A DNA stretch of 64,000 nucleotides from Pelecanus crispus (GCF_030463565.1 NC_134649.1:38217044-38281043); one strand, 5' to 3'; positions 48,791-62,335 are shown, counted from the stretch's first letter. The notes: generated by a model from the letters alone, not told the origin. A program made the numbers and translations.

Positions 48791-50240
48791 GAACTTCGTG
48801 AAGTTAATGGCAAAGGGAAAAACATCTGTGGTAATACAACAAATGCCTGACCTTTTAACATAATGTATTTTAAAACAACGATAAGAAGTAGGTGTCAGAG
48901 ACGGAAGAGACACATTTGATGTGAATATTTCAGTGTTTAGGAAATATGTGTTGAATTTAACGTTTTAGAACAATTTTTGCATGGCACCGGTCGTACAGTC
49001 CCTCCTGGAAATGCATGGACAAAGAAATTCCCTTCTAAATCTCAACTGCTAGTGGTTAACCTATTGGAAAAACACTCCCTTTTTAGGCAAAAGTCTGACC
49101 AGTTTCCAAGAGTATGTTTTTCAGAGTAAAGACTTGGGGAACAGATATGCAACATTTACCGTTCATCCGAAAGAAGCAAACCTGTTTTGCTGGGTGGGTG
49201 CATGCAAATTGTCCATAGGTGAAGGAACACCATGGCTTGCAATGAGCGGACCCACAAGCCACAGTCAGTTATAGCTGAGCTTTAGAAGACCTACATCAGC
49301 TCATTTAAACTCTGGGTGGTATCAGGATGTGGTTTTTCTTTCCTGCCAGTGAAACATTGCAAACAATGTGCTGAACTAAGCTCACCTCCTCTGTCACTCT
49401 TGCCATGGCTCTGCAGTTTTGCTCTGGCACGTTGCCTGGTGACAAATACATAGTTTTATACAGACGCATCATTAAACAATTAAACATTGTAGCTTGGAAG
49501 AGGAGACCCTCGCTTGTCTCCGTACCCATGGCTGACTCCCCAGCGTGGCCACTGCTCTTCACTCCTCCCGGCTCAGAAATTCTCTGGGGCTCCTCAGCCT
49601 CTGATTTGGGGACTAGTACCTCATGTTTGCGTGACCTTCTGCGTGTGAGTAATTCCATGAAGTCCATTCACCCGCTTGGTGTTAGCCGTGTGTGGAAGCG
49701 CCTCCAGGCTGGCTGCAGCGGTGGTGGCACCGACACCGCTCACTGCCACAGCTGCTCCCTCTGCCCGGCACGTCCCACATGGGCAGCTTTGGCATCCTCC
49801 TGCTTGGGCAGAGAGCCGGAGCACATTCAGGCCCTGGGGGTGGGTTTGGACCACAGTACACTAGGTGCTCTACAAATGGCAATTATTCTATTTGTATTAT
49901 GTTAGGACCAGTAATGATGTTTTGGTTATCATATCTGTATATACAGTGCCAGTTTGGATACATAGGGAGAGAAAAAACAGAAACAGAGAGATTTCCAATT
50001 TAATCCTATTATCTATTCTCTTATGTCAGTCCAAATACAACATTGATTTTTTTTTTTTCTTGGGGTAAGCATTGACCTTTAGAGCAGACCAAGGGCAATC
50101 TTGAGCTCGCCTGTGACCACCGGTCCAGGGGACAGCACCCCTGCAGTCCCTCTGAATTGAAAACTCTTTCTGGCTCTGTCAACCTGATTCCCAGGTTGCC
50201 TGACAGATAATGTGGCATGCCAGCCACCCGCTGCTTTTTC
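48791..50240. other. intergenic DNA, no supported gene
   Basis: A GC-richer stretch at about 49480-49860 carries several overlapping open frames on both strands, up to 166 codons, none with a recognisable domain. The sequence is otherwise unique. One octamer ATGCAAAT is at 49202-49209. A poly-T run lies at about 50046-50059. Confidence 0.6.
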
Positions 50241-50420
50241 ATTTAAATAAATGAGAAAGTTGTGGCTAAATTAACACTCCAGCGGAGGTAATAAGGACCG
50301 AGTCAGCAGCTGCCATGATGTATGCAAATTGCAGTTTCACACATTAGGAGATAGATGTTGCTTAATTTGTAGGTCTTTCTGTCTTTTAAATGAGCGAGCC
50401 TCCATCAAATTCAGGTGATC
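50241..50420. promoter_or_regulatory. candidate regulatory block with octamer motif
   Basis: Contains the POU octamer ATGCAAAT (in GATGTATGCAAATTGCAG, about 50318-50335), a CAGCAGCTGCC E-box, and several TTAAAT/TAATT words in a compact repeat-free segment. Motif-based inference only. Confidence 0.25.
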
Positions 50421-53400
50421 TTAAAAAAAAAGGCAAAAGAAAGCCCCCAAAGTCAACTACTCACCGGTGCTTCTAACTGCACTACAGTCTTTCTTCTGGG
50501 GTGTCCCCCCAATCCCCTGATAAGCAGTTATTCTGGAGTTATACTGCACTGCCAGAGGCTTTTAGGCAAAATATCTGCTGATTTCCAATGAACACACAGC
50601 CTGATGAAGGAAGTACTGCTGGCCCTTTGGTATAAACATAAACCTGATTTTTTTTTGCAGTGGTGCCACAATCCAGGAGCTCATCATCCATCAGTTTTTT
50701 TCTCTGGAAATGAAACTGTAATAGCATGAAGGAAGACCTGTGATAGCCGCCAGTTAATCAGACAGAAGGAATGGGCTGATAGGAGAGCATTTTTTCTCCT
50801 TTTAGATCAGTAGAGATGGGAATGGAGATGCAAAGAAGCATGTAACTGGATGGGGTTTGTGGAAATACTGTTCTGTATATTAATTTTAGTGCTTTTTAAT
50901 CTAAGAAAATTATAGATAAAACTGTGTTAGGGTCAGAAAGGGACACCAAAACTGAAACTCAGGAAGGGAAGTGCACACTCCGAATAGCAGAACTTGGGGC
51001 CATTATGTTCACAGAAAGTAGAAATAACTATAATGTTTCTCAGGGTATGTACTACAAGAGGAAGCAAAATATTAAAAATGATCTAAATCAGATTTTAGCT
51101 GGCTCAGAAATGCTGTAGCCACAGGATATAAGGCCAAAAAAATGCTCCAAACTCATCCAATCTTTCCCAGGTTTTATTCAGAAAGGCAAAGGTTTCATTC
51201 TAAAATAAATCCCATTCAAATGATTTGGGGTTTGCCTAGCTTTTTTGCTCTCCTGACTTACATGGTCAGTCCTCAAGAGCTATTGCCATAGGTCTTTGAA
51301 TTCCTTTGGAGGAGATGCTCTTCCTCTGCTCTGGTCACCAATTCCTCCATGCTCAATTTCTGTTCCTGGATGTCACCTTCTTAGTCTTCACTTATCCCTT
51401 TCATAACCTAGAGATACCGTAGTGCCCCCCAGCATGCCGTTAGCAAAGAAATAACAGGAACTTGCCTTGAATAGTCATTATTTGGCTGCATGTGTTGAAA
51501 CAAACTGTCACATGAAAATGCAAGTAAAAAAGCCACTGTGAATTTGTGGGCAAGAAACACTCAGACTATAACCAAAACGTCTGAGAGTGCTTTCCAATTC
51601 CCAGAAGTGAATGCATACCCGGGCCAACTCCCTGCTGAAGGCAGAGCTGGCATACACCTCCTCCCATCATTCTTAGTCCTCAAGGAAGGGAAACCTGGGC
51701 ACTTGGGTGGGATGAGAGCTGCAGCCTGCCCTGAACTGAGCTATCGGGGACAGGGATTGAGGGAAAAGCCCCAGAGTGCCTCCATCCTGCTGTTCAGATG
51801 TAATATTGGCACACTTCGGTGATTTACTATTCAGGACACCAAAGACAACCATAATTCTGGCTGCTGTGACTTTATCTGTCTCCCAGTACAAGCCCCTGCA
51901 ACTCTCTTTGGTCTTTGTCCCTCATCGCTAAACCAGGATGACGATGCTTTCCTACCAGTCAGAGAGATTAATTAGTATTCACTAAGCTGCATGGCCTGTG
52001 TGCCAATTGTGCAAATTAAGAAGGGTATCCAGGTTTGTTCCAATAAATTCTGCATTTGCTGCAGCCCCCCAACCTGGCACACAACTGTGCCATGAAAAAT
52101 GCATTAAAAAACCCTTCCTACACAGCGGTTATTGTGAATGAATTACCAAATATGAAGCAAACTATGCATCGCTTTTCTGACAGAGGCAATAACTCTGAGC
52201 GGCACAGATTTGTTCCATCATGGGCGTGAGGTATCTGTCCCTAAAGAGGTATGAAGATGATGGTGGTTCATACACGTCCCTCCTGAGCATTGCGCTGGAG
52301 GTGGCTCCCCTCTCCCATTCCCCTGCTGCCCTGCCTATGGCTGGCATTTGTAGCGTAGTGCTGGAGCTCCAGCCCACATGATGAAACTGTGTCCCAGAGG
52401 CAGACAGACAGCCTGAACTGTCCATCCATCCATGGGTGTCAAGGTGATGGGGAGATAGATGGTCACAGGGAGCAAGGGCGGACCACCTAGCAGGGCCTTA
52501 TCTTCAAAGACCTCGGTAAATGGCACACATCCTGACTCAGGCCAGGCACCAGATATCCTCTTTCACCCCATGATCTGAGTCACCAGACTGTAGCTTTGTG
52601 ACTTCACCTGCAAGGGACGTCATGGACTAGGAGGTAAAAACTTGGAACTGTCACTCTTTTAATTGCCCATCTACAGTTGCCCATGAACGTGCAGCTGATT
52701 TTGCTCGAACCTTGCAACTGAGCATAGTGGTTTATTCTAGAGCAGCAGTACATCATAGAAAATGAACAAGAATTAGGATCCTTCAAAAAAAAAAAAAAAG
52801 TTCTTCTACTTCTGTCCACAAAAAAAGGATGAAGAAATGTAGCATCTTCCAAGTTACACCCCATGTGGCAGTCTTCCAAACCTCTTTCCATATGTTCCTA
52901 AGTGTCGAAAGACCAAATGTTCCCTATCTTGCTGCCAAATTCTCTGGCTCAGTCCCAACAGCTCTTACAATACAGTTGGGTATTGTCTAGTGAAAAAAAT
53001 AAATCACCTTAGATGGATAATTAAAAATATATTTGATCATCAGATAGATATGAATGGCCAAGAGGTGCTGTGCTGAATGAATTGTTCACGCTCACAGATT
53101 TCAAAGCAGCAGAAGGATATCTTTCTGATCTTACTGAAGTTGCCCCAGAAATCCTTGTTTGTTGCAGAACATATTGCTGAAGAGGTGCGAAAGTGGGGGC
53201 AGAGGTGGAGGCAGATGAGCCATGGCAGAGAGCTATGCTGCTGGGGCGCAGTCTGGGGTATGTGTCTGAACTGGACTGCAGAGGGAGGTTTTGGACTCAG
53301 GCAGGTATTGCTGGATTGGTTTCACCCCTGTCTCATTTCAGACTGAGACCCACAAAATCAAAGGCTAGGAGTCTATCACTGTTTTAAACCAAAGCGTAGA

Positions 53401-56400
53401 TGCTGCTGTAATCCCATCCCTGCAGGTGCTGAGGTGCTGGGCACGGGTCTCGGGATGGGACTGAGGACACACACGTTGCTCAGCATGTCTCACACACATT
53501 TCACAGCACGGGAGCGGAAGAGATGCTTTGTGCTCTCTGGCTCAGGTGCGGAATGTTGATGTCTTCCCTCTGCTATCCTCTTCCTCAAAACCTCCAGAGG
53601 TCTGGGAATGATGGAGTTTCATGCAGATATCTACACCCAGGAGCTGAGCGTTTCCTCTTCTGCCTGAAAGGATAGCATCTCCAAACCTCAGATTTCCATT
53701 TAAAAAGTTACTGTAACTCCAGAGAAGATTCAGTAATGTGGTAGGAAAAGTCAACAAGTAGAAATAATCAACACATGCAGGTATCAAAACATAGTACTGT
53801 GAACTGGCAGGTTCCTATGGGCAGGAGTTCAGGAAGCTCCACCGACAGGTCCGTAACAGGAATCGGAACTGACATTATCAGCCCACAGCAACTGCAGATG
53901 CTCGTGACTCCAAAGCACAAACAAGCCCACAGATACCTTTGCTACATGAGAGTCAATGACTGTAGCCAAGTATAATACGTATCTTGTGTTGGCGGAAACA
54001 GGATGAGGGTTGGGGGGTGAACTCTCAGATATGGTAACTTTTGATGTTATTAACAGCACATGCTGCTAATTTACAATAAGATCAAATACAAAGGGTGTTA
54101 AAGGCCTTGAGGATTGAAGATGTCCATCTCTAAAGCACATGCGGCTCTGGTAACAATCCTTTGCTGTCCTGAGATATAGCATTGTCACCTTATATAGGAA
54201 ATACTTTGCTTATGGATGCTTTGTCTCCCTTTTCACTGCAATGCTCCTCATTTGACATCCCCTTTCTCAAAGTGTGCTTCTGGGTTAGTTATTACATGCA
54301 TTAATTCAGCCTAGGAGGAAAACCAGTGAGTGTGTTTTCCTGCACTAGAACGTATGAAGTAAATTGTAGCAGATACTGTAAAAATTAAATAACTGAGAGG
54401 GAACAATTATGAACCAGATACAAACAGTAATGAATGTGGTGCTTAGTACAGAATAAGTCACATGTGACTTCATGGTATTAGGGTGCAACACGGAGCACAA
54501 CTGGGCCTTACTTTGTTTGCCACTTGGTGCTACCAGAGTATATATACAGGAGAATGCTCCCAGGAGCGAGCAGTGTATTTGGTATGAGGTTTTTGTAAGA
54601 CATGAAGATACTGCCTAACACCTATGCCAGGATGGCAGAGTATCTGCTAGAATTCTCTTGTTGTTCCATGCCATAATGCTTACTTTTTCTCCAACATGCA
54701 TCTCACACTAGGGATATTCTTTATTTTCCCTAGTACTACTCCTGCTTTACATCAGTGTGAGCAAGAGCAGAATCAAGCCTCCATTAAATAACTAATGCAG
54801 CTGTTTTGCTGAACCAGCTTCCTGGCTGGGAATGAATCCAGTCAGCTGTGGATAACAAGCCCCAGTAATAGAGATTTCAAAGATTTCATACATTAATTTT
54901 TTCTTAATATTTGCAGTTACTTTTCTTACAAAATCTGTTAGGCAGATGTTAGGAAGTAATTACTGTACATGAATCAGAAGGAAAATGCACATCTTACACT
55001 GAACATGTGTGAGTGGACTGAGTAAAGAAACCAAAGATAAGCGAGAAAAAAAGCTACAGTATATCTGAGCGGAATCTGCCAGAATTTGCCATGGGGTTAT
55101 AAGGAAGAAACAGCACAAGGCAAGCCCTTCTCATGAGCCATATGTTCATTGTATATCCAAAACAAGCCTGCTACCTTTTCTAGCAACAGCAGAATTATAT
55201 TCACCATTCATGGACAGAAGATGAAGTTAGCCCCGGCTGGGCAGGTACAGTCTTCAGCAACATCTAAGAGACTTCCAGGCAATTACATCAGTAACCCATG
55301 TGGTGGACAGAACTAAAACATTGCTACACACACTCTTATGCTCCAATATCCCAAAGTATCCTTAGATCACGGCACACATTGGTGTAAATAGGACTGACCA
55401 TATGAGTTAAAACTCTTGCCTCCATGTACAGAATTATTGTAATTTTTATATATAAATACAACCAATCTTCAAATGATGGTGGCGGCAGTAATAACATCCA
55501 GGAAATTAGCACAGAAAGCAAAATTGGAGGGAAATTTTTGCCCTGAAGAATGTGGTTATCCAGGCTGTGGGTTTGTCCCGGACACAATATTCCTTATACT
55601 TGCAAGTCTGGGTAATCTTTAATGAGGGAAAATGTTACTGCTTCAGTTGTTCACAGTACTCTGATGGTTAGATTTTGAGATGAGGTGGGAGTTAATAATG
55701 GTATAACTGAGTAAACAGAATCAGGAGCATTAAGAATGGATTCCGCCCTCAGTTTGCCTCCAGCATTGAGCCCTACTTTTCTCTGCTTTGATTTCCCCCC
55801 ATAAAATAAAAATTTTATCCTTTCTTTCCGAAGTACTTGGAAATCTCAGGTTCAAAGTACTAAATTAGAGTTAAAAAAAAAATCTCAGTAAGTAATAATA
55901 AAAATACTGTGCGTCTTTTACGACATTTTCCATTACTAGCAGTTAATGCACTTCATAGACCATGTTGGTATAATTACCTTTACGTTGCAGTGTGGCTGGA
56001 CCAGCTGAGGCCAAGTAAGGAAATGATGCACCTGTACCACAAAAGCTCCCTTAAGATGCCTTTTAGGGGCATAAAGCAGACCTCCAGATTGTGCTGATTT
56101 TCACACATAAAATCAATTTAGCTCAAAAAATAAATTGCACATCAGTAACTATTGCCCACCAAAATTCCACCTTGGTGTTTATGAACCTATAAACACTATA
56201 AAAAGAAATGTTACAAAAGAAGCCTTTAAAATCACAAACCAGACAGGATGTTTAATATTTCAAGTCTAAATTACAATATAAAACCTCATTTTGAGAAATG
56301 CTATGAAAGCATCGGGGTTGGGTGCATTTTAGAACAGCATTTGTCATAAAAAAGAGCTTGAACATTTGGGTTGCCAAGGCAGAAACAAGCAGCACAGACA

Positions 56401-59400
56401 CATTTTACCCTTATGGGGATTCATCAAGGTTGTGCAGTGCAGCTGTTGTCTTAGTAAAAGAAAGTATCGGCCCCTGGCTGGAAGAAACAGAAACATAATT
56501 ATGTTATGATGAGCTGGAAAACATGCAAAGAAAAATTGGAATGCAAAGCATGATAAATGATGCTTTGTCAATTGCAAAGCAGCAAGAAAACCAGGCGGCA
56601 CAATAATAACTCTTCTCCAGTCAATGCTTCCAGTTTGGCTACCAAAATAAAGCACCACTCTAACCATGACAGAATAGCTGTATCTTTTGGCTGTATTACT
56701 TAGTCCCGATACAATGATGCTGGGTTTGTAAAGTGGATTATGCAGTCATCCCTAGTCATAGAAATGAGAAAAGGAATGGTCAGGTACTTCTCAAAATTGA
56801 GACCATAATTCCATCCGGAGAAAATGTATAATGTTGTCTTATTCTGATTTTTATGCATATTAAAATTCAAAGCTTAGAACCTTTTCCTTTAAGATACCTT
56901 TTAATTATGTATTCTGCCATAAAAACCCTGTTTCTACCGAGGTGACCAACATTTTATCAGTATTAATACGGCTGCATACAGTCATATCGCAGTAAAATAG
57001 GAAATGCCATCCCATAAAAGACTCGTTAATCTGTCTGTCCTGACAGCGACAAGGACAGGATTTCCCTTCAAGTGCTGCAGCAATGTGGTTGTCCAGGGTA
57101 TAAACCACTGAAGTTTATTCTCGTGGTGTGAGTAACTCTGGAAGGAAAATTGGACTAACTATATACCAGCACCGGAAACTTTTATTTAGAAACCAATACT
57201 GAGCCGCAGAGATAAAGAGAGACAAATGTTTGAAGAAAACCTTCTCATGATACAGGGGAAAATTATTTTTTAAGAAAAAAATAATAGTTCAGAGGAAGGG
57301 GGATTTGGTAGGGCTGGCGTGTCCCCAGGCTCGCAGGGCACAGAGAAGCTGTGGCTGTGCCCTCTAGTGCCGAGACCCGCAATACTTAACTGCAATTTCT
57401 ATGAACCAGGGGCTTGTGCACCTGAGAGTATCCACCAGCGAGCTGCTTTTGCAGCACGCAGTGTGGATCAGCTCCCTTGGTGGGACACTGCTAAGGTCAC
57501 ACAACTCCGGACTTTTATAAAAACCATATTTATTCCCAAGGCAGAGTTATTCTCAAGTAAGAGAGTTGCTAGTGTAACTCTCTCAACTTCCCCTCTACAG
57601 ACAAAACTTTAGGGCAGAATTTCGATCTTTCATTTTGAATTTCCTACCTTTGGAGGATGCCTTTTGTGTACTTCATACTAAGAATGCCTTAGAATATGGC
57701 ATTAATATTCTTGTGGGTTTTTTAATTAAAAAAAACTGAAACAAACTCCCCCCAAAAAAGGGTACTGCTTCTGTAATTAAAAACAACCAGCTCTCAAATT
57801 AGCATCCATGTAGGATGGGTCATCTTCTATACATCAGTTTAAAGGACTGAAACCTATATTCAAAGAGTGTATTTTTAAGTGTGTATTTTTGGTCCTGTCA
57901 AATAAGGAGCACAGGCAAGATACTGATCGCTTCGCTCATATAGCTACTGTTTGCAGCCACAGCTTTGTAAACGACTTCTAATGACAGCATGATTTGCAGA
58001 ATTTTTATTACCTACAAAAAAATTAGGACTATTTTCCCACTAACTATTTTCATTTACATGGTAAAAATACTTTATTACTTGACTGTAGTTTGCATCTAGG
58101 GGTATTAAACCGTTTGTAGCTTAATCTAATAATTCTATTCCCACTGATTAGGGAAAGTGAAATTACTGATGGGCAACAAATCAGTGGAAGCCTGCAAACA
58201 ATTTCTGTCATACTCAGATATCCCTGCACTAACCCTTCAACATTTCTCCGTTTCATTTGGCACTAATTTGCGAAGAGGTACATGAGACTGCAGAATTGCA
58301 GACCAATGCCAAGCTAGTTACAATTTCTCCTGATATTGTTAATCTTCACCTGATCAATAAAATATTGTCCTTTAACATTTTCTTCCTCAATCCAATTTGC
58401 CTGACACCAAGTTTATTTTTTGGCTGCAAGGCATTCAAATAGATATTTTACAGGAAAACAAAAGCAGTTTATCCCAGCCCCCATTCCTGTCTCATCCCTG
58501 TACATGTCTTACTCAGGAATACCAATGGGCAAGCAAAGGCAGATTACACAAATAAGTAAAGCTGAATGCCTGGACTCTGGCTAGGGATAAATTAAAAAAT
58601 AAAAGCCAAAGAGAAGGGCAAATCCAAAATAATGACTCTAAACTGACAGCTTTAGTGGCACTGGCTGCTTTGCTTTTCACTTGATTTTTCCTCTTCATGC
58701 TCCATCTCCCATTGTTTCCCATGTGCTCTCTTGCTTGCGCTGTCTGTTGCTCTCTGCAGCTGCTCCCTGACTGCTGTAGCTTCAAGCATTTTTATGTTGG
58801 AGCAGATTCTTCCGTAACTACATACTTCTTAGATTTGTTATTATTGAGTTCTCCTTCTCTATTATTTTTTCCTCCTTCTTGTCAGCAAAAGTTCTCTTTG
58901 TGTCCTGGTGAGCAGAATCCCAAATGGTTTAGCACCCGCACCCCATCAAATCCACTTCTCAAACAAAAATACTCCTTTGCAATTTAAGAGTGTGGTATTG
59001 TCAACCAGAGCAGAAGGATCTCATAAAGTCTATTTACCTTTACATGCCAGCAGGGTATGATCCATTCAAAATTCATTTTGTGAAAGCAAGCCTAACGACA
59101 AAGCAAATCCTAACTCCTTCCCTTACCCCACCATCAGAATTACATGCCAGCCTGCCATGCTGTCTTCCATCCATCCATCCTACTCCCTCCCTTCTCTTCT
59201 CTCTGGCCCTTTCTCCCTCTCCCCTTGCTGTGATAAGAAGTTTTCACTGTATGTGTTTTCTCTGTCATTCCAGCAATTGATTCTTTTCCTGAAATTTACC
59301 TTATTTGAGGGCATAATCCTTTTCTCTATACTCCTGTGGGTACCTTGGGAGTCAATGGAGACACTTAAACTAAGCGGGGCTCAGCCTTTAATAAACCAAA

Positions 59401-59530
59401 CACCTTTCCCTACAAGGCTTAAGCAATTACTGAGTTAGCATAAAGATTTCACCAAGTGTATTTCCGTTTTTTATTAAGTTGATTTAGCTAAAACTGTACT
59501 TCCAAAATGTATTTCACTCCACAGAGACAA
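50421..59530. other. intergenic DNA, no gene seen
   Basis: Nine kilobases of mainly AT-rich unique sequence. A poly-A run lies at about 52786-52799 and (CATC)n-like pyrimidine-rich DNA at about 59165-59225. Frames of around 100 codons (for example at 56344-56667 and 57319-57612) have no domain and are treated as chance. No tRNA, snRNA or recognisable retrocopy was spotted, although I could not scan for structural RNAs systematically. Confidence 0.6.
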
Positions 59531-59780
59531 GAGAAGATGTTACAGTCTCATAAATATTGCACGCTCAGACATCCCTTTGATTTCTCGCAGGGAGCTGGTA
59601 TGCGATAATTGCTCTGCTAAAGCCCTGTATATTGTTTAGATATCAGCCAGGTGAATTCTTCAGACCCAATCCAGTTTTCTCAGGTGGCTTTTCATTCATG
59701 GCGTAAACGCCATAAAATAATGAGGTAACTAGTCAGCAGTTGCTTCTCATTCATTTTTATGATGTTATCACAAGATGGGG
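59531..59780. promoter_or_regulatory. candidate regulatory block with 16-bp palindrome
   Basis: Compact repeat-free block with ATGGCGTAAACGCCAT at 59698-59713, a perfect inverted repeat around AA. GTAAAC in its centre is a forkhead core, and the flanks carry ATTCATTTTTATGAT and AATAATGAGG words. It lies about 1.6 kb upstream of the MGLL CpG island. Confidence 0.3.
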
Positions 59781-61149
59781 GAGGGTGTGCTACCTATGAG
59801 AAGAAATGTCCCCAAATTCCTGGGGGCTCAGGGAAGGTGGGGAGAAGGGAAGGAGAGGTCGGCTGATCCTCCACTCCTGTGCAACGGTGAGAATCCGGGC
59901 CTGGCAGAGAGTGTAGGTTGGACCACAGTCCTGCTGCCTCCAATATTAGCTACACGGAGGTTAACGGGGTATCAAGGGAATCATATATCTGGACTGACCA
60001 GGACAGGCTCTCAAAGTCAGGATCTCGCCCTGGTGTCCCAACAAAGGTCATTTTCTTTGAGATGCTATTTTTATCCTGAATTTTAGGAAGAGATTTTTTC
60101 CTTGTCTCCCCCCACCTCTCTGCGGCCCTGGGAACTCGGATATTCCCAGCGCCACAGCGGGAGAGGAGCCTATTCCTGGCATCAGGTTTCACGGATGGCT
60201 GTAGGGAAGCAGTAAAGTGTTCCTGGCAGATAAACTGTGTGAGCAGGGGAAGAGGCTTCTTTCCTTGCTTCTTAATCTCGTTATTATCTGATCTGTATCC
60301 TTTAAATAAATACATATGCCCTTGCTCCTTCCAACTCTGGAGCTGGCTTGTGATAGCTCTAATTCCACCCATCCGTGCTTAGACAGTATCTGGCCTAGCA
60401 AATTGGACACCTCCAAGTACAGCTTCCACAGCTCTGGTTAAGACCCCATCTGACCTAAATCTCGCTCATTATAAACAACCATAAATGTTGGTTTGGGTTT
60501 TTTTTCCAAACAATAGCAGTTACAGGAATATGTAATTTTGCTTTTGCCTTTTATAACTCCCCCCCCCCCCCCCCGGGCATTTAATATAAATGACACTGGA
60601 AGAGGAAAAATTCTCGGTTTGATTTCTTTTTTATTTTTATATGGGTCATCTCTGAGGTTTGACATTCATTGTTATTATTGTTAGCATATATTTCTTTCCT
60701 TTCCTCAGCCTTTGTTCCCAGGTTTGGACTCAGTGAGCATGCGGCCTAGCTTTAAAAAATATTAATAGCTGCCTCTTCTTAAAAAGGCCTGAGACCTCTA
60801 AGTATATGTAGGCATGTAAAAATTAAAGTTTGTAATTGTATCCTGATGAAACTTAAAAGGCCTAAATCTGTGCCATTAATACAAACAATTTAAAAGTGCT
60901 CAATAAATTCTAAGCACTTAGCAGTATTAAATGACAAAACTCAGCATCGGGATGCCTTAAGGCTGGGAAGCTATTTTAACTTCGGGGAACCTTGCTGTCA
61001 CAATTTTTGTGAGCAAGTATCATATACCATCAAACAGATCTCACCTTACACAGTTGCAACGTACGTATTGCATCTAATCTACGGTGATTAGGTGCACTAT
61101 AAGATTACGTGTGTATAAATTGTATACTATATTTATAAATTTTCTTTGC
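59781..61149. other. MGLL upstream flank
   Basis: Unique DNA rising towards the CpG island. It contains a C16 tract (60559-60574) and an AT-rich block at about 60750-61000 (AATATTAATAGC, CCATTAATACAAAC) that could be regulatory. TATAAATTGTATAC at about 61116-61130 is TATA-like but lies outside the CpG-rich core. No gene is supported. Confidence 0.5.
60559..60574. repeat. C16 homopolymer
   Basis: Sixteen C in a row (plus strand) followed by GGG. Likely length-variable and error-prone. Confidence 0.9.
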
Positions 61150-61326
61150 CACGAGCGAGGGTGCTGGGGTGTTCCTCTGAACTACTGTCTGAAAGACTCG
61201 ATCTTCCCGGCGTGGCTCCAGAGCCCGAAGAGCCGCACATCTAAAGGCGAGCGGCGAAGTTTGGATTTGGAACTGCCCAGAACGGCTCAGCCCGGGGACG
61301 CCCAGGAGGCAGCACGGCTGCGGAGT

Positions 61327-61346
61327 CCCCCCCCCCCCCCCCCCCC
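61327..61346. repeat. C20 homopolymer in CpG island
   Basis: Twenty C, then G and five more C. It lies at the left side of the island core; a quadruplex or i-motif is possible on opposite strands. Confidence 0.9.
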
Positions 61347-61656
61347 GCCCCCGGGATGCGGCTCATAAAAGCCATCCACGCTCCCCGGCGGTCACTCGTG
61401 GCCACCGGAGCCCGCTGGCCGGCAGCTGAGCGGCCGCTCCTGCGGCGGGAGCCCGGGGGCTTGGGCTTGTCAGCCGGCCCGGGCCGTGGCAGCTCCGGCC
61501 GCCCCCGCCGCCGTGCGAAGCCCCCGGGGCGGCGGGCGGAGGCTCAGCCGGTGAGGCCCCACCCGCGGGCCGGGCGGCCCCGCGCCGCCAGCGCCGTTGG
61601 GAGGGGGGCGCCGCTTTCTCCCCCCCTCCCCGCGGCCGAGCGGTTCGGGGGGCACC

Positions 61657-61671
61657 GGGGGGGGGGGGGGG
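61657..61671. repeat. G15 homopolymer in CpG island
   Basis: Fifteen G in a row (plus strand), 310 bp downstream of the C20 tract and of opposite base sense. Confidence 0.9.
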
Positions 61672-61720
61672 CTCCTCCGCTCCGCTCCGCTCCCCTGCCC
61701 TGCCCGCCGCCCCAGCCTCC

Positions 61721-61742
61721 CGGCCCGGCCCGGCCCGGCCCA
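61721..61742. repeat. GGCCC pentamer tandem repeat
   Basis: About four copies of CGGCC/GGCCC in the CpG island core. Confidence 0.8.
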
Positions 61743-61923
61743 GCGCAGCCGGGGGGGCGGCACCGCCCGCGCGCCCGCGCGCCCACCCTTCCGCCGCTGC
61801 CTCCGGGAGCCGCCGGCGCGCAGCGTGCGCGGAGCCGCCCGGCTCCGGCTTCTCCCGTCGGGGGAAGCGGGGAGGATGCGTGTGCGGGGCTTGCGACCTG
61901 GGATCGCGTCGGTGCTTGGATCC

Positions 61924-61944
61924 CTCCTCCTCCTCCTCCTCCTC
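61924..61944. repeat. (CTC)n trinucleotide tract
   Basis: Seven consecutive CTC/TCC units within a longer pyrimidine-rich segment of the island. It gives rise to artefactual poly-Leu, poly-Ser or poly-Glu frames. Confidence 0.9.
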
Positions 61945-62335
61945 CCTCCTCTCCCCTCCCTCCCGCTCCCCGCCTGGCAGCGAGGGGCTGGAGAAGTTGC
62001 GCTTACACGCGAGATGGCTTCGCAGCGGGGATCGCTTTGAGGAAAAAAGGTCTCCCCCCCTCCCTCGCCTCCCCCCGTCGCCGTGGCCTCCGAACAGTAA
62101 GTGCCAGGAAGGAACTAAAGTTGCAAACAACCTGCAGCGGCAGGAACTTTCTGAGCTGCTCCAGCTGCATGTGTTCAAGGTGCCTTTGATGTGTGTGCAG
62201 CAGCTTCTGGAAAGTGGACTGCAGCTTTCCCGCTCGTCAGCCCTCCCTCTCCCCCACCCTTCCCCACCTCCCCTCCCACCACTGCCACTTCAGCCCACAC
62301 ACGCAATTTGTTTGAGAAGGGGAAGAGAGGGGAGG

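Noticed and set aside
49405-49905. 166-codon plus-strand frame in a GC-richer patch
   Set aside because: No recognisable domain, overlapped by several frames on both strands, no splice or Kozak support; composition explains the lack of stops.
61356-62189. Long overlapping open frames (over 270 codons) on both strands of the CpG island
   Set aside because: Both strands are open only because of extreme GC content. The products are Pro/Arg/Gly/Ser low-complexity, lack domains, and depend on homopolymer lengths.
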